DNA from: Diplonema papillatum
Lineage: Eukaryota > Euglenozoa > Diplonemea > Diplonemida > Diplonemidae
DNA length: 64,000 bases
Direction of reading: 5' to 3'
NCBI GenBank assembly: GCA_030068145.1
Contig: JAPJBO010000057.1
Span: forward strand, 420,862 to 484,861
Part shown: positions 35,054-45,837 of the stretch, piece after piece
Numbering within the stretch: position 1 is the stretch's first letter
Layout: each line of letters starts with the position of its first letter
Notes under the pieces: model-generated
What the model saw: the letters and a program-made list of their open reading frames with translations, nothing else
What the model was told of the DNA's origin: nothing
Database searches by the model: none
Program-made: the position numbers and the translations under genes

Positions 35054-36709
35054 ATGAGCACCGCAGCCTGCAGACCTGTGCTCGTTGTTGCGTTCCTGAC
35101 GCTGTGTGTGTGCATGCTGCTCGTGGCACACGCATCGCCCACGCAGGAAATGCACACCGCGGCCTACGCAACGGCGCTGAAGAAAAGCCGGTTGTTGAGA
35201 AGGCTAGACCTCCTCGGCGACGAGTCCTTTAATACTGCCCTGGGAGGACCTGCGAGCAGTGACCAAGCCACCGGCCTGCTCACTACACCGACGGCCCCAC
35301 CTGCATCCCCGCCCCAGTCGGGAAGAACTCGGAAGCTCGCGAAGTTCCGCATCCCAGCACTGCCCGACCTCCCGACCGAGCCTCGGCTGCTGGCTTCGGG
35401 CATCACCGTGCGTAGCGTTGACCCGGAGCCCGAAAAAGACGAAGTCGCCCGCGCGTACTCCCTCCCAGGCGGAGTGCCGTTCACGGGCGAAATGCTGCCG
35501 CCTTTCCAGCTCGAACAAGACATCGGACCCGGGCTTTTGAGGCTCCCGGCCACCCCCGACTTACCGACGGGCGAAGCTGCCCTGCAGCTAGCACGGTCGT
35601 GGGGGCTGCCTGACCATTGGAACGCGCGGCATCACCCGACTCACTTCATCCTCGGATCTCCTAAAGCTGGGACGACATTCATCGAGAAGTGCTATTCTTC
35701 CGGTGCCTTTGCGGGGGATCGGGAGCACATGCCGTATCCTCGGCCGAACGTTAGATGGCCTGTTCGGAAGGACCGGCATGGAGAGCCGATCTCGTGGCAC
35801 ACCGCCTTTGCAAACGCTAACGCGTGGAACCGGACCGGGTTCAGACGATGGGATTTGGGCAAGGAGCCGAGAGTGTATCTGAGCTGCGAGAACTACACCC
35901 GTCCGATCTACTACCGGTCGTTTGAGAGCTTCCCGCCCATCGAAGAAGGATCGAAAAACTGGGAAATACTGGATGCGACTCCCACGTACTTGAGCAACCC
36001 GAGGGCGACAGAGAACATCTACATCGACCATTTACACGACCCGAAGCGTCCCCGGTTTGTGGTTGCGTGGCGTGAGCCGTTTGCAAGAATGTACAGTCAC
36101 TATGTCATGATCGCCGGGAAAAGACAGAGTCTGAACCCCGCTGCGTTTGTGATGCGCATACGCAAGGAGTACAAGATGCTTCTCGAGGTGCCGGGCTGCC
36201 GTGTCGTCGTCGATGACCCGGAGTCGCTAATGCGCGCCGAAAACAAGGACCTTCTGCGTTTCGTGCTCAACGACTGCTTCGTCTTTCCGAAGTACTTGTC
36301 GTACTCTTTGCCCGTGCTTGGCTTGCGGTACTGGCTGCACCACTTCGACGTTTCGCAGTTCACCGTGATCAAGACAACCGCAATGAGTAAAGCAGATCCG
36401 AAGTTCATGATCTCGACCCTCGAGCACGCATTCGACATCAAAGCCCTTCCGCAATGCAAACCAGGCCAAGATTGGAAGACGGAAAACTGTGCCGGGCCTG
36501 GGTTCTGGTCGCAAATCGAAGCCATGTGCTCCGACCCGAAGGCGAGGGGACAGAACCGCGCAGCGTCGTATAGTTCCAGGGGAAAAACGGAGTTGATCAC
36601 CAGGGGCACCGAGAAAGACCAAGCTCCCTTCGTCGCCCTGTTTGAAAAGTACGAAGCCCTCATGCAGCAGCTCATTAAAGACTTCAACCTCCGGCTCGTC
36701 GACGAGTGA
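35054..36709 (+). CDS. Type II membrane sulfotransferase (copy 1)
   Basis: One exon, 551 residues. The N-terminus MSTAACRPVLVVAFLTLCVCMLLVAH is a single hydrophobic segment after few residues, typical of a Golgi signal anchor, followed by a Pro-rich stem to about residue 180. The catalytic domain has the PAPS 5'-phosphosulfate loop SPKAGTTFIEKC (about 202-213) and the 3'-phosphate motif VVAWREPFARMYSHY (about 336-350), as in the carbohydrate/heparan-type sulfotransferase superfamily. Family function is transfer of sulfate from PAPS to a glycan or other acceptor in the Golgi lumen; the acceptor is unknown. It pairs with a second copy 3.4 kb downstream. From about residue 120 on, the two differ by only a few residues. 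It lies between two M-PPase genes, all on the + strand. Confidence 0.88.
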   Translation: MSTAACRPVLVVAFLTLCVCMLLVAHASPTQEMHTAAYATALKKSRLLRRLDLLGDESFNTALGGPASSDQATGLLTTPTAPPASPPQSGRTRKLAKFRIPALPDLPTEPRLLASGITVRSVDPEPEKDEVARAYSLPGGVPFTGEMLPPFQLEQDIGPGLLRLPATPDLPTGEAALQLARSWGLPDHWNARHHPTHFILGSPKAGTTFIEKCYSSGAFAGDREHMPYPRPNVRWPVRKDRHGEPISWHTAFANANAWNRTGFRRWDLGKEPRVYLSCENYTRPIYYRSFESFPPIEEGSKNWEILDATPTYLSNPRATENIYIDHLHDPKRPRFVVAWREPFARMYSHYVMIAGKRQSLNPAAFVMRIRKEYKMLLEVPGCRVVVDDPESLMRAENKDLLRFVLNDCFVFPKYLSYSLPVLGLRYWLHHFDVSQFTVIKTTAMSKADPKFMISTLEHAFDIKALPQCKPGQDWKTENCAGPGFWSQIEAMCSDPKARGQNRAASYSSRGKTELITRGTEKDQAPFVALFEKYEALMQQLIKDFNLRLVDE

Positions 36710-37231
36710 TCGCTGCTTCACGTGAAGCGTACTGGGGAATGGGGAGTTCACGTGGTTTGATGAAGGCTACGCGCTTGTGGCCAAGGGGGTTTGCTGCCAG
36801 CTCTCGGAGCTTTTGGGATGTATCCCAGTAGCCACAGGACAGGATCAGACGAAACGTCGTCCCGGTCCTTTCTTATGCTTGACCCATAGCGGCTGCTCCC
36901 AGGGTCCTTGACTTCGACTTTTTGGAGCGTTCACCTCCAGGCCAAGCCTTGTCGACAAGTGATTGCTGCTCCACGTGAAGTGTGATGCGTGTGGGGGCCT
37001 CAAAACGGATCTTGAATTGAACACAGGTACTCACTACCCCGCATAGTGTTGGTTTTGGCGACCGAACGTGCTCGCACCAGAACGGGGCTGAAAGTCCCCA
37101 TCCAAAGACCCACTGCAGAGCTGTAAGAGCTTCATGGGATGACGAAGAACGAGGGGCGCAACACCAAAAGAAAGCAGGGGTCGGGTCCTCATGATTGCTT
37201 CCTTTCTCTTATTTCGTCAAGGCAACTACCT

Positions 37232-37270
37232 CTCATCAAACATGCATGAGAGGCAGTTTTCTGCCGAAAC
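37232..37270 (+). repeat. Palindromic dispersed repeat, partial copy 3
   Basis: Only the right half is present: CATCAAACATGCATGAGAGG, CAGTTTTCTGCCGAAAC. Confidence 0.55.
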
Positions 37271-37509
37271 CAAAGCACCCGCTGTTACACTGCTAATAGA
37301 CTGTTTTCCGAGCGTTGAGTGACAAGGACACCAGCCACCAAGCTCGTCCGGATACCACCCACTGGCTACTGCCCAGTGGCGACAAATCGGACGGATGGCA
37401 CAACACACAGACCGTTCCGCTTGTCCAAACCTGTCTCCCTTTTTTCAATGTCAGCAGTGGGGCGACCGGATACTTCCCGGAGAGATGGTCCCTGCACTCT
37501 AGCTCGTCA

Positions 37510-37566
<57 letters not shown>
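37510..37566 (+). repeat. (TC)n microsatellite
   Basis: CT dinucleotides interrupted by two TTTC steps. Confidence 0.9.
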
Positions 37567-38484
37567 GGGAAAGGTCAACGCGGTAGCGGTGACCACGAGA
37601 ACACATACAGGTGGGTGGGGAGAGGCCCTGGGACTGCTAAGGCGTGACTAACCCTCGTCCCTGTCCCTCCCAGGGAGCCACCCCGGAACTAGCCTAGCCC
37701 ACCTGATGGTGGGGGCCCACCTGACGGTGGAGGCCCACACCCTTTGACTTGTCTTGATGTGTTCTCTCCCTCTCTCTCAATATCTTCTGTCCGGTAGTTC
37801 TTGCAGGCCTCTTGGCGTGTGGAGCGGCCCTAGGGGTAAACTCCTCGCCGACTCGTCACACGCTGCTGTTAAAGTCCGCACGACTGTTCAACAACTCTTT
37901 CTTCCGTACACCAATTCACGGGGGTGTGGGGCCTTGGTCTTTATCAAGAAACGAGGCTTCCCATACCACCCTATCCAAACACCGATTCATGAACCGCACT
38001 GCTTGTGCTGTGTTGCGACCACGCGACCTTTTCCTGTCTCCATTTTGTTCTTCCAGAGTGCTCGTCCCGTTTCCTATTGCTTTCGCTCCATAAGTGCTTA
38101 CTTTCAGTGCAGCCAGGCCGGGGTTTTGCCCAATCCGCCTGCTACCTCACTCAACAACTTTCTGGCCAGCCAGTTCTTAGCAGCGGCAGTGCTGTAGAGG
38201 GTGCATCGTTTTGTCTTGCACATTCAGCAAGAGAAAAGATCCCGGCGGGGGTGGGCCTACAAAGTGGGAACAGAGGAACGAAGCCTTGTCCAAACCCTTG
38301 TGTGTACGCCAGCGAGAGTCCTATACTCAACAACAGGATCCTGATTCCCACCCCCTTAGAAAGAAAACAAAATACCACATTCAAACAAACGGCTGCAAGA
38401 CACCACACCATCAAGCAAAAGGTCGAAAGACCAACCTGCATGCCCACGTGAGAGAGCTGGGTTCTTTCTACCCAGAAGCTGACG

Positions 38485-40167
38485 ATGTCCACCGAAGCCT
38501 GTAAGCCGATGTTCGTTGTTGCGGCACTGGCGGTTTGCTTGTGCATGCTCTTGTCCGTGCAACTCGCCGCCCCGCCCACGCAGAAAATGTACACCGCGAC
38601 CAGAGCAACGGCGCTGAAGAAAAGCTGGTTGCTAGAAAGATCAAACATCTACAACGACTGGGTCTTCAACCCCAGCGGCGAGACCTTGAACCAGGTCCTG
38701 GAAAAGCCGCTGGTTGGTGACCAAGCCACCGACCTGCTCACTACACAAACGGCCCCACCTGCATCCCCGCCCCAGTCGGGAAGAACTCGGAAGCTCGCGA
38801 AGTTCCGCATCCCAGCATTGCCCGACCTCCCGACCGAGCCTCAGCTGCTGGCCTCCGGCATCACCGTGCGTAGCGTTGACCCGAAGCCCGAAAAAGACGA
38901 AGTCGCCCGCGCGTACTCCCTCCCAGGCGGAGTGCCGTTCACGGGCGAAATGCTGCCGCCTTTCCAGCTCGAACAAGACATCGGACCCGGGCTTTTGAGG
39001 CTCCCGGCCACCCCCGACTTACCGACGGGCGAAGCTGCCCTGCAGCTAGCACGGTCGTGGGGGCTGCCTGACCATTGGAACGCGCGGCATCACCCGACTC
39101 ACTTCATCCTCGGATCTCCTAAAGCTGGGACGACATTCATCGAGAAGTGCTATTCTTCCGGTGCCTTTGCGGGGGATCGGGAGCACATGCCGTATCCTCG
39201 GCCGAACGTTAGATGGCCTGTTCGGAAGGACCGGCATGGAGAGCCGATCTCGTGGCACACCGCCTTTGCATACGCTAACGCGTGGAACCGGACCGGGTTC
39301 AGACGATGGGATTTGGGCAAGGAGCCGAGAGTGTATCTGAGCTGCGAGAACTACACCCGTCCGATCTACTACCGGTCGTTTGAGAGCTTCCCGCCCATCG
39401 AAGAAGGATCGAAAAACTGGGAAATACTGGATGCGACTCCCACGTACTTGAGCAACCCGAGGGCGACAGAGAACATCTACATCGACCATTTACACGACCC
39501 GAAGCGTCCCCGGTTTGTGGTTGCGTGGCGTGAGCCGTTTGCAAGAATGTACAGTCACTATGTCATGATCGCCGGGAAAAGACAGAGTCTGAACCCCGCT
39601 GCGTTTGTGATGCGCATACGCAAGGAGTACAAGATGCTTCTCGAGGTGCCGGGCTGCCGTGTCGTCGTCGATGACCCGGAGTCGCTAATGCGCGCCGAAA
39701 ACAAGGACCTTCTGCGTTTCGTGCTCAACGACTGCTTCGTCTTTCCGAAGTACTTGTCGTACTCTTTGCCCGTGCTTGGCTTGCGGTACTGGCTGCACCA
39801 CTTCGACGTTTCGCAGTTCACCGTGATCAAGACAACCGCAATGAGTAAAGAAGATCCGAAGTTCATGATCTCGACCCTCGAGCACGCATTCGACATCAAA
39901 GCCCTTCCGCAATGCAAACCAGGCCAAGATTGGAAGACGGAAAACTGTGCCGGGCCTGGGTTCTGGTCGCAAATCGAAGCCATGTGCTCCGACCCGAAGG
40001 CGAGGGGACAGAACCGCGCAGCGTCGTATAGCTCCAGGGCGAAAACGGAGTTGATCTCCAGGGGCACCGAGAAAGACCAAGCTCCCTTCGTCGCCCTGTT
40101 TGAAAAGTACGAAGCCCTCATGCAGCAGCTCATCAAAGACTTCAACCTCCGGCTCGTCGACGAGTGA
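38485..40167 (+). CDS. Type II membrane sulfotransferase (copy 2)
   Basis: One exon, 560 residues, with the same architecture as copy 1: signal anchor MSTEACKPMFVVAALAVCLCMLL, stem, then the catalytic domain with SPKAGTTFIEKC and VVAWREPFARMYSHY. The first 85 or so residues differ clearly from copy 1 and include a net insertion of nine residues (around YNDWVFNPSGETLNQVL). After that only about six residues differ (for example ANA/AYA, SKA/SKE, LITR/LISR), and the DNA is also nearly identical, synonymous sites included. The 3' flank is about 85% alike and the 5' flank less. Same biochemical prediction as copy 1; the different stem may alter localisation or oligomerisation. Confidence 0.88.
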   Translation: MSTEACKPMFVVAALAVCLCMLLSVQLAAPPTQKMYTATRATALKKSWLLERSNIYNDWVFNPSGETLNQVLEKPLVGDQATDLLTTQTAPPASPPQSGRTRKLAKFRIPALPDLPTEPQLLASGITVRSVDPKPEKDEVARAYSLPGGVPFTGEMLPPFQLEQDIGPGLLRLPATPDLPTGEAALQLARSWGLPDHWNARHHPTHFILGSPKAGTTFIEKCYSSGAFAGDREHMPYPRPNVRWPVRKDRHGEPISWHTAFAYANAWNRTGFRRWDLGKEPRVYLSCENYTRPIYYRSFESFPPIEEGSKNWEILDATPTYLSNPRATENIYIDHLHDPKRPRFVVAWREPFARMYSHYVMIAGKRQSLNPAAFVMRIRKEYKMLLEVPGCRVVVDDPESLMRAENKDLLRFVLNDCFVFPKYLSYSLPVLGLRYWLHHFDVSQFTVIKTTAMSKEDPKFMISTLEHAFDIKALPQCKPGQDWKTENCAGPGFWSQIEAMCSDPKARGQNRAASYSSRAKTELISRGTEKDQAPFVALFEKYEALMQQLIKDFNLRLVDE

Positions 40168-41814
40168 TTGCGGGTACTGCCCCAGCGTACTGGGGAACGG
40201 GGATTTAACGTGATTTTTTTTGATGAAGGCTACGCGCTTGTGGCCAAGGGGGTTTGCTGCCAGCTCTCGGAGCTTTCGGGATGAAACGAAACCCGCAGGT
40301 CCGAGTAGCCACAGGACAGGACCAGTTGTACGAAACATCGTCCCGGTTCTTTCTTATGCTTGACCCATAGCGGCCTGCTCACAGGGGTCCTTGACTTCGA
40401 CTTTTGGAGCAAGCGTGCGACTCTTTGCGCTCGCAATTCAGATAGAATCTGACGGCCTGCTAATTGTGGCTGTGCGAAAACCGTGTGCCACCGGCTCATT
40501 TGCATTCGCCTCCTTACTCGTGATGCTTCGCTTGTACCTCGTCTACCTTACTTGATCGTCACGTCCAAATCCACACGCGACGTCTTTCCTCTGTAGCTCG
40601 ACCAGGTTAACGGCCTGCGTCTGACTTACTTCGCGTCGGTATCGATGCTTGAGGTTGATCGTCGCTTCCTGCGCTGCGGCTGCTTTTGGATGCACCCGCT
40701 TTTCTTTCGCGTTCTGGTGCTGCTTTCCCGTGCCGTATCTGTACAGCACATCAGAGACCGCTGTAGGTCGAGGACGATCACTCTTCGCTCCCTACCCGTG
40801 GCAGATTCGCAGACGCCACTGCCCACACCGCACCTGGCCGTCTGTAGACGGGGATCCCCTCTTGTGCTTCTCCTGACTCTGTTTCCTGTGACAGTCAGGT
40901 GCCGTCAGCCTGTCGTGGCCATCCGATGTGCCAACGCAGTGACTGGGTGGTTCTGGCAGACTTCGGCCGAAATTCGTCCGGTGGTGATAGCATCACAGCA
41001 CTGTTTCATTCAACCCGTTGCGCAACTCGACAGAAGTTCGGCTCCAGGCCGAGGTCAACAAGAGAACGTGATGGCACCCGTGCAGTCATATTCGTTGCTC
41101 TCTTGTCTCGCTCTTGACTCGTCTCTCTCCTTTGTTTTTATGCCGTCTCTGAGACGGTCTCTGTCTCTCTCTCGATCGACACCTCTCGTTTTTTACGAGA
41201 ACCTTGTTACGTCAACAAACACACAAACACACAAACACACAAACACACACACACACACACAATTGCCAGCATTGCACCTCGCTGTGTGCTACAGGTGATT
41301 CACGTGGAACCCACGTGGTGACTTGCCACCACGACTAAGTCCACCAAGTGTTTGAAAGCTAGTCAGCAAACAGGGCACCTGTGCCAAAAGCAAGTATGCA
41401 CACCGACAGCTACAGAGTGCGTATTTGTCCCGCCCTTCGGGAGTTCACCGAACCCAAAAGCAGCGTGTCGGAAACTCTTAAGCCGATTGGTGAAAGTGAC
41501 AAGTGGGCTATGTTTCGATGTGTCGATTCAGCGTTATCCACTTAAAGCCATGGACTTTAACGCACACACACACACACACATAAATAAAGGAAAATAAACA
41601 TTCGCCAACGTATGCATTGCACCATGGTTTAGTATGTCGTAAGTAGGAGTCTGTACCTATTTCAGTTTGCCTATGGTTCATAGCAACGCTTGTGTGTTTG
41701 CTTTGACACTGAGCTAGAAGCAGGTCCAGCTAAACCGCACGAATCGGGGTCAAGAATGGTGTGGCCCGCTTGCTGGGGACAGCCAACGGCAGCACCATTC
41801 CTGTTATCACCTTT

Positions 41815-41880
41815 AGTTGAAAGAACGGAAATGGAGAGGTGGTGAGAAGAGCTTGATGCTACCATCACGCTCCTCCACAG
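41815..41880 (+). repeat. Stand-alone copy of the tyrosinase 3'-flank repeat
   Basis: GAACGGAAATGGAGAGGTGG followed by AAGAGCTTGATGCTACCATC and ACGCTCCTCC, with no tyrosinase sequence nearby. Confidence 0.65.
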
Positions 41881-44800
41881 AAAGATGTCTAGAACCCCAC
41901 GCAAGATCTCCTTCTTCGTATCGCACATCAGCAGTATCAACGGGGCTACTTTTAGCATAATATGCGATTCCGTCCATCCTCCTGAAAGGCACGCGACGGA
42001 CAGTCTGTCAGCTCCAGGAAGATAGACTCAAGGTCAAGATTCGCATACTACAACCAACCCTTCACTGGAATGAATATGGAAGGAATGAAAATCTAGTTTA
42101 GTTCGTGGCCCCCTGCCCAGGTGGCGCGCCATCATGCGGAATGAGAAGGGGTGACACTGTGATGGTCCCATGCCCATCGTAGTGAACAGTACCCGGCGCT
42201 CGGTGCTTGATGCAACATCGAATAAGATCACCTCTGAGGGCGAATTACCCTGGAATTACACCCACACACCGAAAAATTGTCGTCAGGGCGATGGAGGTAA
42301 TGGGCCACGAGCTTTACTGATATTGCATTCCGGCTTGCATAAAAAGTCACCGAGAAACGCTGTTCCAAAAAGGGAGGGGAAAAACCCCTCCGACTGCCAC
42401 GCTACGCCACCTTTCTCTATGTGACACCGGAAGGGTCATTTTTTGCCGCGCTCTCGTCGTGGTTGACGATTGTAAACGTTGATGCGAGCTAGCGACAAGC
42501 TCGTTATCAGCATCGCAACTCGTCTTCGCTTGCGCGTATCCGTCAGGCGGTGTGCTGAAAAGTGGTCGTGGGTTTCCACTTGATTTAGACCTGCATCCTT
42601 GTCGCTTTCCGCACAAACGTGTTAAAAGCGTGATCCGATAACGAGCGAAGAGTATCGGGTACGCAACGGCAGTGGGCTGTTGGAATTAGCTTGATACAGG
42701 TGATTCCACGCGTGCGCGCAACAACCTTTTCTTCTGGGTCATTAATGTGCGGACCAGACTTAAGAAACAAATTCTGCCTCACGGAACTGAGGCAGGATTG
42801 GGGAGTAGGAGGTAGGGAGGGGGCGTCACATGCACCGAGGGTGCATGGTGCATGTGTGGACGCGTATCCAGTGCAAACCTCGAGATCTGGAACCCTGTGA
42901 TGACTGATGCACACCAAGGCAGGGCTGAGTCGTGTTGTAGCCATGTTGTGCAGGAGACGGCTTCGGGACCTGCCTCTCCCTCATCATCACTGCACACTAC
43001 GTTCAACACCACGTGGCACAAACATTTTGCGAACGAACTTGGACAGTCGGGTTCCCATGAGAAAAAATGAAGCAAGACGTGTCCCTGTCACCGGCTGCTT
43101 CGGCAGTCCGACGACTACTACTAACGAAAAAAGGAGACGAAACAAACAAAGCAACACTAATCAACTCTTCAAGGAAGCCGTAACCAACCAGGTGCCCTAC
43201 ACAGAAGGATTCATCGACAAAACTTCAACCATCTCAAGCATTCAGGCAAAAAGTTGTAAAATTCTACTTTTTCTCTTCCAAACATCATAGTTAGAGCAAC
43301 CTCTTGAGTCTGTGCTGCCGATAGCAGGGAGACAATCGAGTGCAAAAAAAGTCACGACGGGCATTTATTTTCCACGGTAGGAGATCCAGCAACCGTGACA
43401 GCGGCAACGCAGCTGAACCACGGGAAAACGGCATATACAACCATTTTTCGACCGTGACCGTAGCCTCTACACGAGTCCTTGTTCGCGTGCAGGAGTCAGT
43501 CTCGCCACAATTACGAGTTGCTGGCGGCCCGTTTTTAGCTTGCTGGCAGAAGCCAGAAAAACAGAGAAAAAGAGTACCGTACAACTAAACATATTAGACC
43601 GTATGAAGCATGGGACACCCTTGAACTAGGCCCACGTGCTCCAGGTACGGCGCTACAGCATCGTTCAAGACCTTTGCTTAGCAAAAAAGAGTGGAGCGTT
43701 CTGTCAGCCCCGTGCTCACCTCCGGTGAACTTTTCCAGCAGGTGTACGGAGTGCCGCCTGCTGAAGCAGTGTTGGGTCCGACTCGCCAACTACTCGGTCG
43801 CTGCCCCATTCGGTATGGCACCCAAGCGGGACAGATAGAATCCAGCTCGACAGTGTGCAAGCACTTGGGAACCGGGGAGCCAGACAAACGCAATAAAAGA
43901 AAAAAATAATAATAAAAGAAAAGAAAGAAATAAAACGGCGGTCAACCACGACCTTGAGTCGAAGGCAGCGCAGCGCCACTCCCCCGTCCGCTCTGCCCTG
44001 TGGCTGACCGTCTCCAAGGTGCGCGCCTTGATGCTTTAGTTTGCGAAATCGGTAGCCACTTGGCCCGTAGGCCCGTAGCTCTGCAGTACCGCCGACCACG
44101 TGAAGCTAGGCTTCCGTGCGCCTTTCCCTGGTACACTCGAGCTCGCAATAGGGGCAAGTGTCGCTGCCCACCTGCCCTCCGTCCTGAAGTGGCCTCGGCC
44201 AGATCCAGCTGCTCCGGAGGAAACCAGGCAAACGCAACAAATAGCATAGTGAAAGTGTACGCCGAAGAAACAACCCACACCCACAAAGAACCTACAAAGG
44301 TTACCCGGAGACCCTAAAATCCCGGAATCTCAAGCGAACTTTAACTCTGGAAAGTGTCCCCGCACCAAAAAACGGTTCTGCTGCAACGACTTAGCACCGG
44401 GCGATCATAGTTTGTGACGTGGCTGATCGAACATGTACCGACCTCACGAGCTTCGCCAAAACCAGGCTGGCACCATGCTTCATTAACGTGGCAAGTGCAG
44501 AATTCTTTGTGAGCCATGATGATAGCATGATGTCAAACTACAGATGTTGCTGTGAACAAACCAGCAGGCGTTCGCCTTGATGGATCATGGGCAGGGGGTC
44601 GATTGTCTCGACTCTTTTTGTTGGTACCTTGACCCAAGAAACTCGGAACAAAGTTCTTTAGTAGGACCTCGGAATCAACGCGAAGACGACTTCTGCGAAA
44701 GCAGTCGACCATAACGTCTTCGGTAGCCAAGAACGAGAGGGTAGTTATCCAAGACGCAGATACACTGCTGCAAACGATGCCGTTTCCGGATCGAGGGAAG

Positions 44801-44910
44801 TGATCAGTGTCTCGGCACTCACCGAACGAAACAATGTAGCGTAGGACCCTAGTTGGATTTTTTCTAGCAGTTGACCGGTCCGGTATTAAACACATAACCA
44901 AGCACGTTCT

Positions 44911-44973
44911 CGCATCCTAGAAGACGTGATGCTAGTATCAAACGTGCAAGCATTTAAACTAAGACTTTCTCCC
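44911..44973 (+). repeat. Palindromic dispersed repeat, copy 4
   Basis: TAGAAGACGTGATGCTAGTA, TCAAACGTGCAAGCA and TTAAACTAAGACTTTCTCCC keep the start and end of the family consensus but have lost the middle. Confidence 0.6.
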
Positions 44974-45837
44974 GCTCTTGAAATGCAAAACAAACCTTTC
45001 CTCCCGTGCCCAAGGTGCCGTTTTGTGAGACCGGGCAAGTAGTATCTTCAATACTGTCAAAGAAAGTCGTCTCGTTGACCCTCACTAAACGTGCGTCACC
45101 AACACACTAGCATCATTGCTTGACCTTTCCTTTCTACTTTCGATTTGGCATCACACGATGAAGACGCAACCGTTGAGGTAAAAAGGAGCGGTTGGCAATG
45201 CATGCTTAGCTCCAAGGAGTCAATATGCAGCAGACACTCGTACTGATTCGCACGCAGTGGGGTTTGTTGCAGCCGGCTTGAAAAGTGGGCGAAACCGTCG
45301 GCCAAGTCGTCTTGCAATGGGGTGCCCGTTTCGAGTTAGCCGAGGAGTTCGCGGGAGTTACGAGGCGAAATGAACGGTAACGCGCTGGATTTGCCTCACA
45401 AGAAGAAGAAGAAAGAAAAAGGCCGCTCGAGCGTGACGGTCAACCACAGCTTGCAAAGCTGGAGTCGGAGGCAGCGCAGTGCTACAACCCTGTCTTGCCA
45501 CTTGGCCCGGTCTCCAGTACCCTCGAACACGTGAAGCTTGGCTCCCGTGTAGCAGGCTTTCCCTGGTACTTGCCTCAGACGGAAGAAATGTTATAGACCA
45601 GAGAAGCTACCCGTGGAACAAGGCAACCCGACCACAGTTCGCACGCGCCTTCAAACGGAAACAGAAGCATTGCAGAGCATGCAGCTATGGCATACTCCAA
45701 GACAAGGAAAAAGCATTTACCAACTGAGCAACCCTGAGTACGCCCCTAACCGTCCCCTTTCGGCATTATTCGCAGGACTCACACATATATATGGTTGGGT
45801 AAGGGCCATTTCCTGCAGGGGGGGCGTCCGAGCAGCA

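Larger units (their letters stand above)
36710..38484. other. Intergenic region between the sulfotransferases
   Basis: No gene seen. At 36945-36990 a short echo of the gene's 3' end (TTGTCGACAAGTGATTGCTG, CCACGTGAAG) repeats the stop-codon region at 36698-36730. A partial palindromic repeat lies at 37232-37270 and a TC-rich microsatellite at about 37510-37566. The last 600 bases resemble the upstream region of copy 1. Confidence 0.6.
40168..45837. other. Long intergenic region before M-PPase 2
   Basis: No convincing gene in 5.7 kb. The first 250 bases resemble the 3' flank of sulfotransferase 1. AC-rich repeats lie at about 41214-41262 and 41562-41580. A stand-alone tyrosinase 3'-flank repeat is at about 41815-41880, a palindromic repeat at 44911-44973, and a block at about 43938-44140 (CGGTCAACCACGACC, AGGCAGCGCAG, CCACTTGGCCCG, TTTCCCTGGTAC) recurs at about 45436-45575. 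Other open frames are short and unrecognised. Confidence 0.55.

Noticed and set aside
40645-41298. A 217-codon frame
   Set aside because: It ends in an AC-repeat translation and has no domain or compositional sign of coding.
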